Source of the DNA: Terriglobia bacterium | Lineage (GTDB): Bacteria; Acidobacteriota; Terriglobia; Versatilivoradales; Versatilivoraceae | Direction: 5' to 3' | Assembly: GCA_951813285.1 (NCBI GenBank) | Contig: OX638355.1 | Location: 4,483,136-4,547,135 of the forward strand | DNA: 64,000 bases | Part shown: one piece after another, positions 48,711 through 58,502 of the stretch | How the letters are laid out: each line of letters starts with the position of its first letter | How positions within the stretch are numbered: position 1 is the stretch's first letter | Notes under the pieces: generated by a model | What the model was told of the DNA's origin: nothing | The model's input: only the letters and a program-made list of their open reading frames with translations | Database searches by the model: none | Position numbers and translations under genes: made by a program

Positions 48711-50436
48711 GGCCTCGTCCCTCCCCCACGACTTTCCGCTCAGCCGGCGCCGCTTTCTCCTGGCAGGGGCCGGAGGGCTGGCCTGCCTGGCCAATCCCGG
48801 CAGGTCGGACGCCCGCGACTCCAGGCCGGGCCGGCTGCTGTTCAACTGCGATGGGTCCATGATCCACTGCTGGGGGCGCGCCGCCTTGCCCCAAAACAGC
48901 GGTCCCTTGAGCCGGCAGGAATTTACCGACCTGGTCTTCACGCCCATCGAGAACAGCGGCGTCGACACGCTGCTGTTCAGCTTTGGCAGCGGCAACGTGG
49001 CCGAGTATCAGAGCGACGTCCTGGAATGGCCCGGCCAAGCCGACCGATTCCAGTTCCCCGAAAGCAGGACCTGGCACGGAGGCATCGAGGTCGATCCCAA
49101 GGACCAGTACCTGAACCCCAAGAGCCTGGCCGACTCCGGCCACAACCCGCCCCGGATCATCGTGGATGAATGCCGCCGCAGAGGGATGAGGGCCTTTGTG
49201 TCCCTCCGGATGAACGATATTCACGATGGGCAGCACCCCCGGGGCACCCTGCCCAACCCGGAGTTGCCCACCTTCAAGAGAATCAACCCCGATTGGCTGG
49301 TTCCCGACCTGGATTGGTGGAGCGCCCTGAATTTCGAGGTGACCCCGGTCCGAGAACTGAAGCTGCGGGTCATCGAGGAATTCTTCGATCGCTGGGATTT
49401 CGACGGCATCGAGCTCGACTGGCTCCGGCACACTTTCTATTTCCCGCGGGGCCTGGAACGGGAAAAAGGCAAGGTTCTGACCGAGTTCATGCGAACAGTG
49501 AGACGAAGTCTGCAGCAGAGAGCGGCCAAAAGAGGGCGCCCCATCGAGATTGCAGTGCGTGTCCCCGAGCGGGTGGAATGGTGCCTGGAAGGAGGATTCG
49601 AAGTTGCCGCCTGGATACGGGAGGGGCTGGTGGATTCCCTGATTCTGGGTCAGGGGTTGACGGAATGTCGCGGCCTGTCGGGTTTCAGAGAGCTCATGGG
49701 CAGCCGCCGGCTGCCCCTCTATCCCAGCCTCTACCCCTTTGGCAACGGTTATCCCATCTATCCCGACGAGGTGATTCGAGGCAGCGCCGCCAACCTCTGG
49801 CGGGACGGGGCCGACGGGCTCTACACCTTCAACTGGTTCTTCTACGGGAGCTGGCGCAGCCGCCTGCTTCGGGAGATTGCCGATCCGGCTCTTCTTCAGG
49901 ACAAGGACAAGCGATACACCCTGGTGCAGCGATTCGAGGCGCACCGGACCGGACGCTCCCCCCGTTCCGATTCGGTCCGCTTCAACACCATGATCAAGGC
50001 AGCCCCGCTTCCCGTCACCCTGGGCAGGGCGGGAGCCATTCAAACCCTGACCCTGCCCGTCGCCGACGAGACCTCATCGACCTCCAGCCCGGCCGGCCGG
50101 GCCGAGCTGCTGGTCGGCCTGGACGGATTGTCCGGCGACATTCTGGAGTTTTCGCTCAATGGCCGCCCGCTGGAGCCGGGAGAAATGGACGCGGTGAAAG
50201 ACCTGGCTCCGGTGGCCTGCCGCCTGGACATCCCCCCCGGTCAGGGGATTCTGGGCTTCCCCCCCCGGCGGCGCCTGGACATGGACTTCAGCGGCTTGCG
50301 GCTGCCGGTGCCGGTGGCGCGGTTGACCCGCGGCCGCAATCAGCTCTCACTGCGGCTCAAACGGCGCCCCTCGGGTGCCGATCGACCGGTGCGGGTGAGT
50401 CGAATCGAGCTCTCGGTCGCTTATGACACGGAATAA
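48694..50436 (+). CDS. Tat-exported GHL10-like TIM-barrel hydrolase (paralog 2)
   Basis: 580 residues; Tat signal SRRRFLLAGAGG. The barrel has GMRAFVSLRMNDIHDG, then WDFDGIELDWLRHTFYFPRG, closely matching the same site in paralog 1 (DGLELCFRDHFYFP). A Gly/Pro-rich C-terminal beta domain (about 420-575) is probably carbohydrate-binding. The start lies 17 bp inside the upstream oxidoreductase gene, suggesting translational coupling. The Glu after DGI is a candidate catalytic residue. Substrate unknown. Confidence 0.75.
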   Translation: MTGSGKASSLPHDFPLSRRRFLLAGAGGLACLANPGRSDARDSRPGRLLFNCDGSMIHCWGRAALPQNSGPLSRQEFTDLVFTPIENSGVDTLLFSFGSGNVAEYQSDVLEWPGQADRFQFPESRTWHGGIEVDPKDQYLNPKSLADSGHNPPRIIVDECRRRGMRAFVSLRMNDIHDGQHPRGTLPNPELPTFKRINPDWLVPDLDWWSALNFEVTPVRELKLRVIEEFFDRWDFDGIELDWLRHTFYFPRGLEREKGKVLTEFMRTVRRSLQQRAAKRGRPIEIAVRVPERVEWCLEGGFEVAAWIREGLVDSLILGQGLTECRGLSGFRELMGSRRLPLYPSLYPFGNGYPIYPDEVIRGSAANLWRDGADGLYTFNWFFYGSWRSRLLREIADPALLQDKDKRYTLVQRFEAHRTGRSPRSDSVRFNTMIKAAPLPVTLGRAGAIQTLTLPVADETSSTSSPAGRAELLVGLDGLSGDILEFSLNGRPLEPGEMDAVKDLAPVACRLDIPPGQGILGFPPRRRLDMDFSGLRLPVPVARLTRGRNQLSLRLKRRPSGADRPVRVSRIELSVAYDTE

Positions 50437-50823
50437 CCACAGCAGATGGGGTTGATGGTGAAGGGAGTGGATTGTAAGCGGTTGAGATATAAAGAGTTGT
50501 CGGGTATATGATCCCATCCAACGTTGCTTTAGATACGGATATCTTAACTACCTGTAAATGCTCGGGTTCTTGTTTTCGCGCTCTATTCGTTGCTCTCGCT
50601 TGGCATATATGAAGACTCCGGCCAATGATGCGAGCGGAACTATGATCGCCGCTAGTCCACTGGCATCCTTGTCATTCAAGAATAAATGGATTCCACCAAC
50701 AATTGACACAAGGCAAATCAGAGCGCCAAGAATCAAACCCATCCGTTGACTACTGACATTGGAGCCAATGACTATCGTTTTCGTGCCATTTCCCCCTGCG
50801 TGTTCGTCTGAGGCACAGCCTGG
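50437..50823. other. AT-richer intergenic region
   Basis: Visibly AT-richer than its surroundings, especially 50440-50760. It holds only the small membrane ORF at 50548-50742. Confidence 0.55.
50548..50742 (-). CDS. Small DUF2335-like membrane protein, possibly truncated
   Basis: 64 residues from the ATG at 50742, with two hydrophobic helices (MGLILGALICLVSIVGGIHL and AAIIVPLASLAGVFIYA) and a charged tail KREQRIERENKN. The two-helix plus charged-tail pattern resembles the C-terminal membrane part of DUF2335 proteins. The frame continues upstream (GNGTKTIVIGSN) to the stop of the preceding gene without another ATG, so it could be the end of a degraded longer gene. Local base composition differs from neighbours. 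Function unknown. Confidence 0.45.
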   Translation of the reverse strand: MGLILGALICLVSIVGGIHLFLNDKDASGLAAIIVPLASLAGVFIYAKREQRIERENKNPSIYR

Positions 50824-51900
50824 CTAGGACTTGGCCCGGAAGATGGACTCGTCGATCCAGCCGGGCCTGAAGTGGCGGGGGGACCAGTCCACCGGCACCC
50901 CATCCACCGGAAAGAGACTACCCTCTCGCTCCAAGTAGGAGTAGTAGCCGGCCAGAAACACCTGGGTCTTCTTGCGAATGACGTCGAATGGCTGGTAGCT
51001 GTCCCCCTGGAAGGTGCGCTGCATGTCCATGAGCTGGGGGGCAAAGTAGTAGTAGAGGGTCTCCCTCCGGTCCGGGCTGCGGTCCATGGTGACGGTTTCG
51101 CTTCCCTTGTCCCCGGTGACCTTCAGATAGAGGTGGTGGATGTCAGGGACCCCATGCAGAGCGGCCAGGAAGGGTGGTTGTCCTTCCCTGCCCTTGAACA
51201 GCATGGTGTCCTGCAGGTAGGTAGCCTTGCGCTCGTCGTCGGTAAACAGGGAGACCTTCTCCACCTCGTAACCCAGCGCCCGCAGGATGAACCACTGAAT
51301 GTGGAAATGGGCCGGATATTCGTTGGTGTTGCAGAGGCCGTGCACTCCCTTGATAACCCCCACGTTGCCCAACCGTTCCTTGAGATAGGACGCCTGGTAA
51401 TAGTGTTCCTGAACACTGGTGGCCATCAGCGGCGTGCCCTGTTTGGCGGCCAGGTTCAGGATCGCGTCGATATCGCGCAAGCGGTAGCTGAAGGGCCGGC
51501 TCAGGTAGGTGGGCACCCCCGCCTCGACATAGGGCCAGGCCAGGCGGTGCTGCCAGGGAACCTCGTAGAGTCCGCCGAAGCCGATGGCATCCACCTTGCC
51601 CAGCATCCCGTCGTAACGGTCCACCGCCACGCAGCCGTACTTGGCCGCAAACTCGCGGGCCAGCTCGGGGTTCACGTCCCAGCAGTGGGTGATCTCCATG
51701 TTCAGCAGACCGCCGCCGAACAGTCCCCGGGCAGCCAGGATATCGGCCCAGATCCCCCAGAAGGTGTACTCCCCCACGTTGAGCGCCCCCACCCGAATCT
51801 TTCGAGGCGTGGTCCCGGCGGCGTCCGCCCGGGCCTGGGACACCGCCGGCAGCCAGGCCCCTGCCGCCATCGAGGTCAAGAACGAACGGCGATCGGTCAT
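50824..51900 (-). CDS. Tat-exported Gfo/Idh/MocA-like protein
   Basis: 358 residues, start ATG at 51900 with AAGGAG upstream. Tat signal DRRSFLTSMAAG, then a Rossmann-type region with RVGALNVGEYTFWG and a dehydrogenase-like second domain. The usual GxGxxG is degenerate (GALNVGEY) and the EKP motif reads SRPFSY, so nucleotide binding and hydride transfer may be altered or lost. Adjacent on the same strand to the enolase-superfamily gene (61 bp). A non-catalytic or divergent role is possible. Confidence 0.7.
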   Translation of the reverse strand: MTDRRSFLTSMAAGAWLPAVSQARADAAGTTPRKIRVGALNVGEYTFWGIWADILAARGLFGGGLLNMEITHCWDVNPELAREFAAKYGCVAVDRYDGMLGKVDAIGFGGLYEVPWQHRLAWPYVEAGVPTYLSRPFSYRLRDIDAILNLAAKQGTPLMATSVQEHYYQASYLKERLGNVGVIKGVHGLCNTNEYPAHFHIQWFILRALGYEVEKVSLFTDDERKATYLQDTMLFKGREGQPPFLAALHGVPDIHHLYLKVTGDKGSETVTMDRSPDRRETLYYYFAPQLMDMQRTFQGDSYQPFDVIRKKTQVFLAGYYSYLEREGSLFPVDGVPVDWSPRHFRPGWIDESIFRAKS

Positions 51901-51941
51901 GAGTCACTCCTTTGATTGGGTTTCGGCTTGCCTGTGCCCGA

Positions 51942-51976
51942 AACTCTCCACTCTCCACTCTTCACTCTCCACTCCC
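51942..51976 (+). repeat. Heptanucleotide array H5
   Basis: Five 7-bp units (AACTCTC, CACTCTC, CACTCTT, CACTCTC, CACTCCC). The enolase-superfamily gene stops inside it, at 51962. Confidence 0.8.
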
Positions 51977-53338
51977 CCAGACCGGCCCCGATTCGGTCTC
52001 CGCCCAGAGACGCTCAAAGGCCTGCGATCCGTCCTCATCCCAGAAATCGGTCACTACCGGGTTTGCGTAACCGGAGGTTCCCCGCTGCAGCCGAGGACCC
52101 GGGATGTCCGGAGGATTCAGAAAGCGAAGGTTCGACCCGGGGGCGTCGGGGTCGAAGCGGAAATAGACCCTGAAGCCGTTTCGGTAACGCATCCGCACCA
52201 GGTAGCGGTCCTGGCGGGGCCGGGGCGCCTGGCTCAGCCGGCGCAGCTTGTCACGGTCGAGGGTCACACCCAGTCCCGGCTTGCCAAGAACCTGTACGCT
52301 GCCATTCACCACCGGCATGGTTTCCACCGTCACGTCTTCCTTCCAGAGATGACAGAGGCTCACATGATCCAGGATGGCCATCTTGAACACGGCCGCCTCG
52401 TGCGCCAGGAAGGCCTGGTTGATGGTTCCCCCGCACTGCTGCAACATGAAGGGGGTATTGGCGGACTCGGCCATGCCGGCCAGCTTGGCGGCCAGTCCCA
52501 CCGGAGCGTGGCCGGCCATGAAGCCGTCGCACAGGCCGTGACGCATGAAATAGTCGGCGGGACCGTGGTGGATGAGGATGGGGATGGAACACCTTTCCCG
52601 GAGAATCCGATAGCCTTCATGGTCAACGGCCCGGAGGGGATCCTCGATGCGGCCGGCCACGCTGAATTTCTCCAGCTCCTTGAGAACCGGCTCCACCGCC
52701 TCCACATTGGAGTCCGCATTGAAGTCGTAGTGGACCTTGAATCCGGGAGGCGCCACCTTCTGGATGGCTTCGGTCTGATCCACCACGTTTTGAATGACGT
52801 CCACGTGGTATTTGAGCCAGTGAAATCCCCGGCCGGCCACGTTGACCGCCTCTTCGGCCATGCCCTCGGGGGGTTGAGAGGCCGTCCAGGCCGCCACCGG
52901 AACCCAGGAACGGACCCGCGGCCCGATCAGCTTCCAGCAGGGCAAGCCCAGGTACTTACCCATCAGGTCGTATACGGCCATGTTGATGGCCAGATTCCTG
53001 GTGTCGCCGATCCAGTCAAAGGCGCTAGTGCCGATGTAGCGGGAAGAAGGATCGTTTTCGGGAAGCGGACCCCAGCTCTCTCCGATGCCTTCCAGGCCGC
53101 TTTGCGTCTTCGCGACGTAGATGGTACGCAGCTTGATTCCCAATCCGTGATAGCGGAAAAGCCAGCGCGCATTGTAGTCGTGGTAGGGAGGACAGACCTC
53201 GTGGGCCTCGATTTCGGTGATCTTCAGTGCCTCGCGGGCGTTACCGGAGAGGGCGGCCCGCAGCCACCCGGGCACGGCCAGTCCGACCAGACCCAAGGCG
53301 CCCGAGGCCAGGAATTCACGCCGAAACAAGGGTGACAT
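51962..53338 (-). CDS. Tat-exported mandelate racemase/enolase-superfamily protein
   Basis: 458 residues with Tat signal FRREFLASG; AGGAG before the ATG. The MR_MLE barrel shows two metal-ligand positions (D205 in VHYDFNAD, E232 in GRIEDPL). The third, usually Glu in a PxxxGE pattern, reads PILIHHG (about 254-259), placing His at that position. K176 in WLKYHV fits the KxK catalytic strand only partly. The reaction is not predictable; an acid-sugar dehydratase or a divergent enzyme are options. A C-terminal extension of about 60 residues ends in a heptad array that provides the stop. Confidence 0.78.
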   Translation of the reverse strand: MSPLFRREFLASGALGLVGLAVPGWLRAALSGNAREALKITEIEAHEVCPPYHDYNARWLFRYHGLGIKLRTIYVAKTQSGLEGIGESWGPLPENDPSSRYIGTSAFDWIGDTRNLAINMAVYDLMGKYLGLPCWKLIGPRVRSWVPVAAWTASQPPEGMAEEAVNVAGRGFHWLKYHVDVIQNVVDQTEAIQKVAPPGFKVHYDFNADSNVEAVEPVLKELEKFSVAGRIEDPLRAVDHEGYRILRERCSIPILIHHGPADYFMRHGLCDGFMAGHAPVGLAAKLAGMAESANTPFMLQQCGGTINQAFLAHEAAVFKMAILDHVSLCHLWKEDVTVETMPVVNGSVQVLGKPGLGVTLDRDKLRRLSQAPRPRQDRYLVRMRYRNGFRVYFRFDPDAPGSNLRFLNPPDIPGPRLQRGTSGYANPVVTDFWDEDGSQAFERLWAETESGPVWGSGE

Positions 53339-53452
53339 GGGCGACTCCTCTCAGATCGGGAACGTCTGACCGCCGGCAGTCAGGCGCAGGACAATTTCAG
53401 GGACATTGGGCCGTGATGCTATCACAATCTCGCGGCATGATCGCCAACAGGA

Positions 53453-55627
53453 TCAGCGGCCGTCGCCGGCCCGCACATGGAGAGCGTGGAGCTGAGGATT
53501 TCCCCGGCCTCGGGTCATTCTCAACCGCACCCGCAGCGGCATAGGTATGTCGGGAAGTTGCGCACCCCCGGGTTCCCAGCGCAAGGGGACCTCGTAACCG
53601 TCCCGCTCAATGGCCACCGAGCGCGCCAGGCTGAAGCCTTCCAGAGGAGCCCGGCGCACGCCATCCAGCAGCTCGGCCTGCAGGCGCCCGCCTCCCGAGA
53701 ACCCGCTGACATTAACGGTGAGCCGGTAAGAGCGCCATCCCCGCCGCGGCGGCTTCAGCACCACCGAAGTGATCTCCCCCACCTGCCGATCGGCTTCCAG
53801 CTCCAGACCGTAGAGACGGTGGCGCCCCACCCTGGCCAACCCGAGGCTGCCTCCTGCACTGTAATAGACCCACCACTCGTTTCCCACTTCCAGAAAACTC
53901 GATACGCGGGGTTCCCCCTGCTCCCAGGCCTGACCGTTCGGTTCGAGCTGGATTCGCCGGGAAGTCCACAATCCGAATCCGATATTCTCCGTCTCCTCGG
54001 GCTCGGTTGCCCACCCGGTGAACCGCATGCGATAGCCTCCTCCATCGGCCTCGTGGTGTCCCACGAAGGCCCACCAGTTACTGTTCTCTTTCAGGACCAC
54101 GGCCGCACCGTGGAGGGTGCTGTTGCGAGGAACCGCATCGAAGGCGTAGTGGCGGGCATTGTGGGGCGCACGCACGAACCTGCGGCCATCGGGCGAAGCG
54201 GCCACGTCTACAATGAAACCGTGCGGCCCCTGAGTATGCAGGAACATCAGGTAACGTCGCTCCGGCGGCGCTGCTTCGTCCCGGATCACCTCCACCGGCA
54301 ATTCGTACTCGTTGGAATTGAGGCCGGGTTGGAGCGAAAAGCAGATATTGGTCTGTCGACCACCGAACCGCACCAGACCCAATTCCGGCTTGGTCCAACA
54401 GACCCCGTCGGCAGACTCGGCATAGCCGGCTCTGCCCTGCTGCAACCGGTCCACGTATCCTCCGTACCACATCCTGAACCGATTGCCGTCCTTGAGCACA
54501 CCGGCCTGGCCCAGGCTGCCGGCGTCCCAGGAGCCGGGAACTCCCGGACTCAGCACCGGTTTGGCCGGCGTCACTTTCCAGTCGGTGCCGTTCCTTGAAA
54601 AGGCGTGGTAAAGACCGAAAGTGACACGGCCGATGGCCCGGCTCATACGGTTCACACCGTTGAAGTACATGTGAAATCCGTCGCCGTCCCGGATCACCTC
54701 GGCATTAAACCCTCCGGAGCCCCGACCCGAGGGATCGGGGATGTCGGCCTTGTCCAGAATTGGATTGCCTGCATAGCGGGTAAGGGTGTTTTCCACCATG
54801 CGGGTTCCCTGAAGCTCCCAGTCGAGGTCCAGCAACACCGGGAGCGAGGTGCGACCGGTAGCCGGCGCCCGGGTCGACACCTCGAACCGATCGATGTCAA
54901 GCTCCTGGCCGGGATGGCGGCTCTCCAGGAAGACATAGTCCGCCTGCCCGGGAGTTTCCGGGGCCAACTGCTGTATGGAACCGTGGCGCCCGTTCTGTTC
55001 CCGGGCGACCTTTTCCCTCTGGGCACCGGTGATGGGCTGCCTCAAGTCCATCAGGTAGCGCCCGTCGCAGAAGATCCGAGCCGGGCCGGCGGCATCGGGA
55101 ACCATCAGGACCCAGGTGTGCCAGTCCCGGTGGTCCAGTCCGCGCACCGGGGTTCGTTCCCGCCAGGGATCGGCTGCGTTCACCAGGATCTGCCAACCCC
55201 GTATTCCGAATGAGATCCCATGAGTGGGGCAGGCCCCCAGGCTGAAGGCCCAGTTCCCCAATGCCCGGCTCTTCAACCCCAGGGTAAACAGCGTGCGGCC
55301 GGCTTCCCCGGTGCAGAGCAGTTTCAGGCGCAGGTAGAGCGGCCCTGCCGGAAGCCTGGGAATGGACTGCCGGCAACGCGAATAGCGGCTGTCCAGATCG
55401 GTCCGAAGGCGATGAAAGTTCGGGAAGTCCCGGTGCCAAAAGGGGTGGATCTCCGAGTCGGACCAGATATTTCTGAAGGAACCTCGGCCGCCGGCTGTCC
55501 CGTAGCGCTGCGGCTCGGTCCAAGGCCTGGAACCGCTTTCCTCCTCGAGGTCGGGATGGCATGCGGCTGCCAGCGCCGGCAGCGCCGCGGCTGCTGCCAG
55601 GAAGGACCTGCGACCCCATATTGCCAT
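53453..55627 (-). CDS. Tat lipoprotein with GH43/GH32-type beta-propeller
   Basis: 724 residues from the ATG at 55627 after GGGAGGG. Signal GRRSFLAAAAALPAL with lipobox LAAAC suggests a Tat-exported lipoprotein. The N-terminal part (about 60-265) is beta-rich, possibly lectin-like. A five-bladed propeller follows (about 275-570), opening TLTRYAGNPIL and containing GGFNAEVIRDGDGFHMYFNG, DAGSLGQAGVLKDGNRFRMWY and AESADGVCW. The propeller resembles GH32/43/130-type hydrolases. A C-terminal beta domain completes it. Catalytic residues not assigned. Divergent from the second PSCyt1 gene. Confidence 0.72.
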   Translation of the reverse strand: MAIWGRRSFLAAAAALPALAAACHPDLEEESGSRPWTEPQRYGTAGGRGSFRNIWSDSEIHPFWHRDFPNFHRLRTDLDSRYSRCRQSIPRLPAGPLYLRLKLLCTGEAGRTLFTLGLKSRALGNWAFSLGACPTHGISFGIRGWQILVNAADPWRERTPVRGLDHRDWHTWVLMVPDAAGPARIFCDGRYLMDLRQPITGAQREKVAREQNGRHGSIQQLAPETPGQADYVFLESRHPGQELDIDRFEVSTRAPATGRTSLPVLLDLDWELQGTRMVENTLTRYAGNPILDKADIPDPSGRGSGGFNAEVIRDGDGFHMYFNGVNRMSRAIGRVTFGLYHAFSRNGTDWKVTPAKPVLSPGVPGSWDAGSLGQAGVLKDGNRFRMWYGGYVDRLQQGRAGYAESADGVCWTKPELGLVRFGGRQTNICFSLQPGLNSNEYELPVEVIRDEAAPPERRYLMFLHTQGPHGFIVDVAASPDGRRFVRAPHNARHYAFDAVPRNSTLHGAAVVLKENSNWWAFVGHHEADGGGYRMRFTGWATEPEETENIGFGLWTSRRIQLEPNGQAWEQGEPRVSSFLEVGNEWWVYYSAGGSLGLARVGRHRLYGLELEADRQVGEITSVVLKPPRRGWRSYRLTVNVSGFSGGGRLQAELLDGVRRAPLEGFSLARSVAIERDGYEVPLRWEPGGAQLPDIPMPLRVRLRMTRGRGNPQLHALHVRAGDGR

Positions 55628-55892
55628 GGAACCCTCCCTGCCTCCGTACAGTCTCTTCGTATCCATTGGTGGTTCTTCCCCTCCTTCCCCAATCTCCTTC
55701 CCCGAAAAGGGAAACGATGGGCTCCGCCGGCAACGACACCGCCATTCTTCGGCAACCCACTCCCTGTGCCCGTTTGGAATTGACCCGTCAGGACCCCTGT
55801 TATATATTTTGATAGTCAGATTGTAAGCAATAACCTCAGGAAGACCTCCAACCATTTGTCATTTGCGGGCAGTTGGCCCCCGAGGGGATGCC

Positions 55893-58451
55893 ATGAACCA
55901 CTTGTTCAGCCACCTCTGCCTCGCCGCGCTTCTCGTCCTGTCAGCCCAATCCCTGGTCCCCATCGCTCATGGCCAGAGTGACGAGATCAGCTTCGAGCGG
56001 GACATCCGGCCCATTCTGGACCAGCACTGCCAGAGTTGCCACGGGGCCGAGATGCACCAGAGCGGCCTGGTGGTCGACACGCTGGATGCTCTGCTGGAAG
56101 GCGGCGCGCTGGATGGACCGGCGGTGATTGCCGGCAACAGCGCCACCAGCCCCTTGGTCTCAAGAATCAAGGGCGACACCGAGCCCGCAATGCCGATGGA
56201 CGGCTCGCGGCTGACGGACGAGGAGATCAGCCTGATCGCCGCCTGGATCGACGGGTTGAAGCCAGCCGATGTCGCGGCGGACCGCGCCTCGGGCGCCTCC
56301 AAGAGCTGGCCCTGGACCCGGTTGGCCCTACCCGAGGTCCCAACGGTAGAGCAACATCAGTGGGTCCGCAATCCGATCGATGCCTTCATCCTGGCTACCC
56401 TGGAGAAAAAGGGCATGGAGCCGGCCCCACCGGCCTCCCGGCGCGCCTTGTTGAGACGGATCCACTTCGGACTGACCGGTCTGCCGCCCTCTCCCGAGGC
56501 CATGGCCGCCTTTCTCCAGGACCCCTCGGAGGACGCCTACCGCGACGCTGTCGAGGGGCTGCTGGACAATCCGGCCTACGGCGAGCGTTGGGGAAGGCAT
56601 TGGCTGGACTTGGTGCGCTACTCGGACACGGTGGGCGAGGCCGTCGACTATCCCCGACCCCACATGTGGCGTTACCGGGACTACGTGGTCCGAGCCTTCA
56701 ACCGGGATATGCCCTACGACCGCTTCATCCGGCAGCAGCTCGCCGGAGACGCCTACAGAAAATATGGGGCGGAGGGCAAGATCGCCACCGGGTTCCTGCA
56801 CCAGTGGGTGTTCGTGCAGCGAGTGGATTCGCCCCAAACCCGACGGGACTTCCTCAATGACGTGGTCGGAACCACGGGTTCGGTGTTCCTGGGAATGACC
56901 CTGGGCTGTGCCCGCTGCCACGACCACAAGTACGATCCCATTCCCACGCGGGACTACTACCGAATGGAAGCCTTCTTTGCTCCGCTGACGGTCGGCCCTG
57001 AACCCGTGCCCTTCACCCCCTACGAGCTTCCGGAACTGGATCCCGGCCTATGGAAGAAGAAGGCCGAGGACTGGAAGAACCTGCTGGAACAGCGCAAGGA
57101 GGAGGCCGCCAAGTTCAAGGCCGGGCTGGCGGCGCGGGTGGCTCCCCATTACCAGCTCATGGCTCCCCAGGATCTCAAGGACTGGGTGGTCTCCGATCTG
57201 AAACGCACCCCCTTCCCCAAGAGATCCCTTTATGCCAAGGAGGAAGTGGAACGGCTGCGACTGATTTCACGACAGGGCCAGCGTTTCGCCAACCCCAACA
57301 GCCCCGACTACTACAAGGCCATGGCCTTTGTGGCCTCGCAGGGCTTCCGCGCCCACACCGCCGGTCCCCCGACCACCTATGTGCTGAAAGGGGGCAACTA
57401 CAAGCTTCGGGGCGAGGCCGTGGAACCGGGAGTCCTGAGCGCCGTCACCGGCCATTCCCGGCCGGTGGACTACAAGGGTCTGGACATTCGCTCTTCGAGG
57501 GGAAGCTCCCGCAAGCTGCTGGCCGAATGGATCGCCAGCCCCGACAACCCCTTGACGGCCCGGGTGATGGTGAACCGGATCTGGCAGTACCATTTCGGCC
57601 GCGGCCTGGTGTCCACGCCCAGCGACCTGGGCAAGAACGGCGGGGGCACCGTCCACCGGGAGCTGCTCGACTGGCTGGCCTGGCAGTTCATCCAGAGCGG
57701 TTGGAGCATCAAGGAGATGCAGCGGATCATCCTGCAGTCCAATGTCTACCGGCAATCCCTGCGAACACCCCACCTGGAGGCCTACCGGAGATTGGACAGC
57801 GACAACCGCTACCTATGGCGGCGAAACCCCATCCGATTGGAAGCCGAGGTCACGCGGGACAGCGTGTTGGCAGTCAGCGGACAACTCAATCCCTCCGTGG
57901 GAGGTCCGCCCTTCTTCCCCGATATCGACGACGCGGTGCAGCAGCGCGCCGGGGTGTGGTGGGAGCCGTCGCCGCGCCCGGAACGAAGCCGCCGCAGCCT
58001 CTACGTGCTGCAGTGCCGCTCCTTGCAACTCCCCATGGTGGCGGTGTTCGACGGTCCCAATATCAACGAGAGCTGCCCCGTCAGGGACGTCACCACCGTG
58101 ACCCCCCAGGTCTTCACCCTGCTCAACAGCAGATTCTCCCACCAGCAGGCCCGCTTCATGGCGGACCGCATCCGGCGGGAGGCGGGAGACGATTCCGAAC
58201 GCCAGGTGGAGCATGCTTTCCAACTGGCCTTTCAACGTCCTCCTTCGGCTCTGGAGCGCAACGAGTGCCTGGCCTTTCTGAGGCAAGATCGGCTCGATCC
58301 GGAGTCTCCCCCCAAGGTGACGCTGCGGGCCATCCGTTTCGGAAACGATCTGGGCGAGTCACTGGATAAGCGGAAAGAGCCCAGCGGCGACCTGCTGGCG
58401 CGTCTCTGCCTGGTTCTCGTCAATATGAACGAGTTCATCTTCCTGGAATGA
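55893..58451 (+). CDS. PSCyt1-DUF1549-DUF1553 cytochrome-like protein (pair 2)
   Basis: 852 residues from the ATG at 55893 (GAGGGGA upstream). Sec signal (LAALLVLSAQSL), heme site CQSCH (46-50), DUF1549 with GERWGRHWLDLVRYSDTVG and GCARCHDHKYDPIPTRDYY, and DUF1553 with LAEWIASPDNPLTARVMVNR. It ends LVNMNEFIFLE. Clearly paralogous with 44757-47294 through all domains, though the segment before DUF1553 differs. The DUF1501 partner follows after 51 bp, so this pair is uninterrupted. Confidence 0.9.
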   Translation: MNHLFSHLCLAALLVLSAQSLVPIAHGQSDEISFERDIRPILDQHCQSCHGAEMHQSGLVVDTLDALLEGGALDGPAVIAGNSATSPLVSRIKGDTEPAMPMDGSRLTDEEISLIAAWIDGLKPADVAADRASGASKSWPWTRLALPEVPTVEQHQWVRNPIDAFILATLEKKGMEPAPPASRRALLRRIHFGLTGLPPSPEAMAAFLQDPSEDAYRDAVEGLLDNPAYGERWGRHWLDLVRYSDTVGEAVDYPRPHMWRYRDYVVRAFNRDMPYDRFIRQQLAGDAYRKYGAEGKIATGFLHQWVFVQRVDSPQTRRDFLNDVVGTTGSVFLGMTLGCARCHDHKYDPIPTRDYYRMEAFFAPLTVGPEPVPFTPYELPELDPGLWKKKAEDWKNLLEQRKEEAAKFKAGLAARVAPHYQLMAPQDLKDWVVSDLKRTPFPKRSLYAKEEVERLRLISRQGQRFANPNSPDYYKAMAFVASQGFRAHTAGPPTTYVLKGGNYKLRGEAVEPGVLSAVTGHSRPVDYKGLDIRSSRGSSRKLLAEWIASPDNPLTARVMVNRIWQYHFGRGLVSTPSDLGKNGGGTVHRELLDWLAWQFIQSGWSIKEMQRIILQSNVYRQSLRTPHLEAYRRLDSDNRYLWRRNPIRLEAEVTRDSVLAVSGQLNPSVGGPPFFPDIDDAVQQRAGVWWEPSPRPERSRRSLYVLQCRSLQLPMVAVFDGPNINESCPVRDVTTVTPQVFTLLNSRFSHQQARFMADRIRREAGDDSERQVEHAFQLAFQRPPSALERNECLAFLRQDRLDPESPPKVTLRAIRFGNDLGESLDKRKEPSGDLLARLCLVLVNMNEFIFLE

Positions 58452-58502
58452 GTTCTGCCTGCACAGGACGTCCGGTAATGACGGTAAGCAAGAGGAGCAA
58501 TC

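Noticed and set aside
50772-51044. Minus-strand frame of 90 codons
   Set aside because: Shadow of the Gfo/Idh-like gene in another frame.
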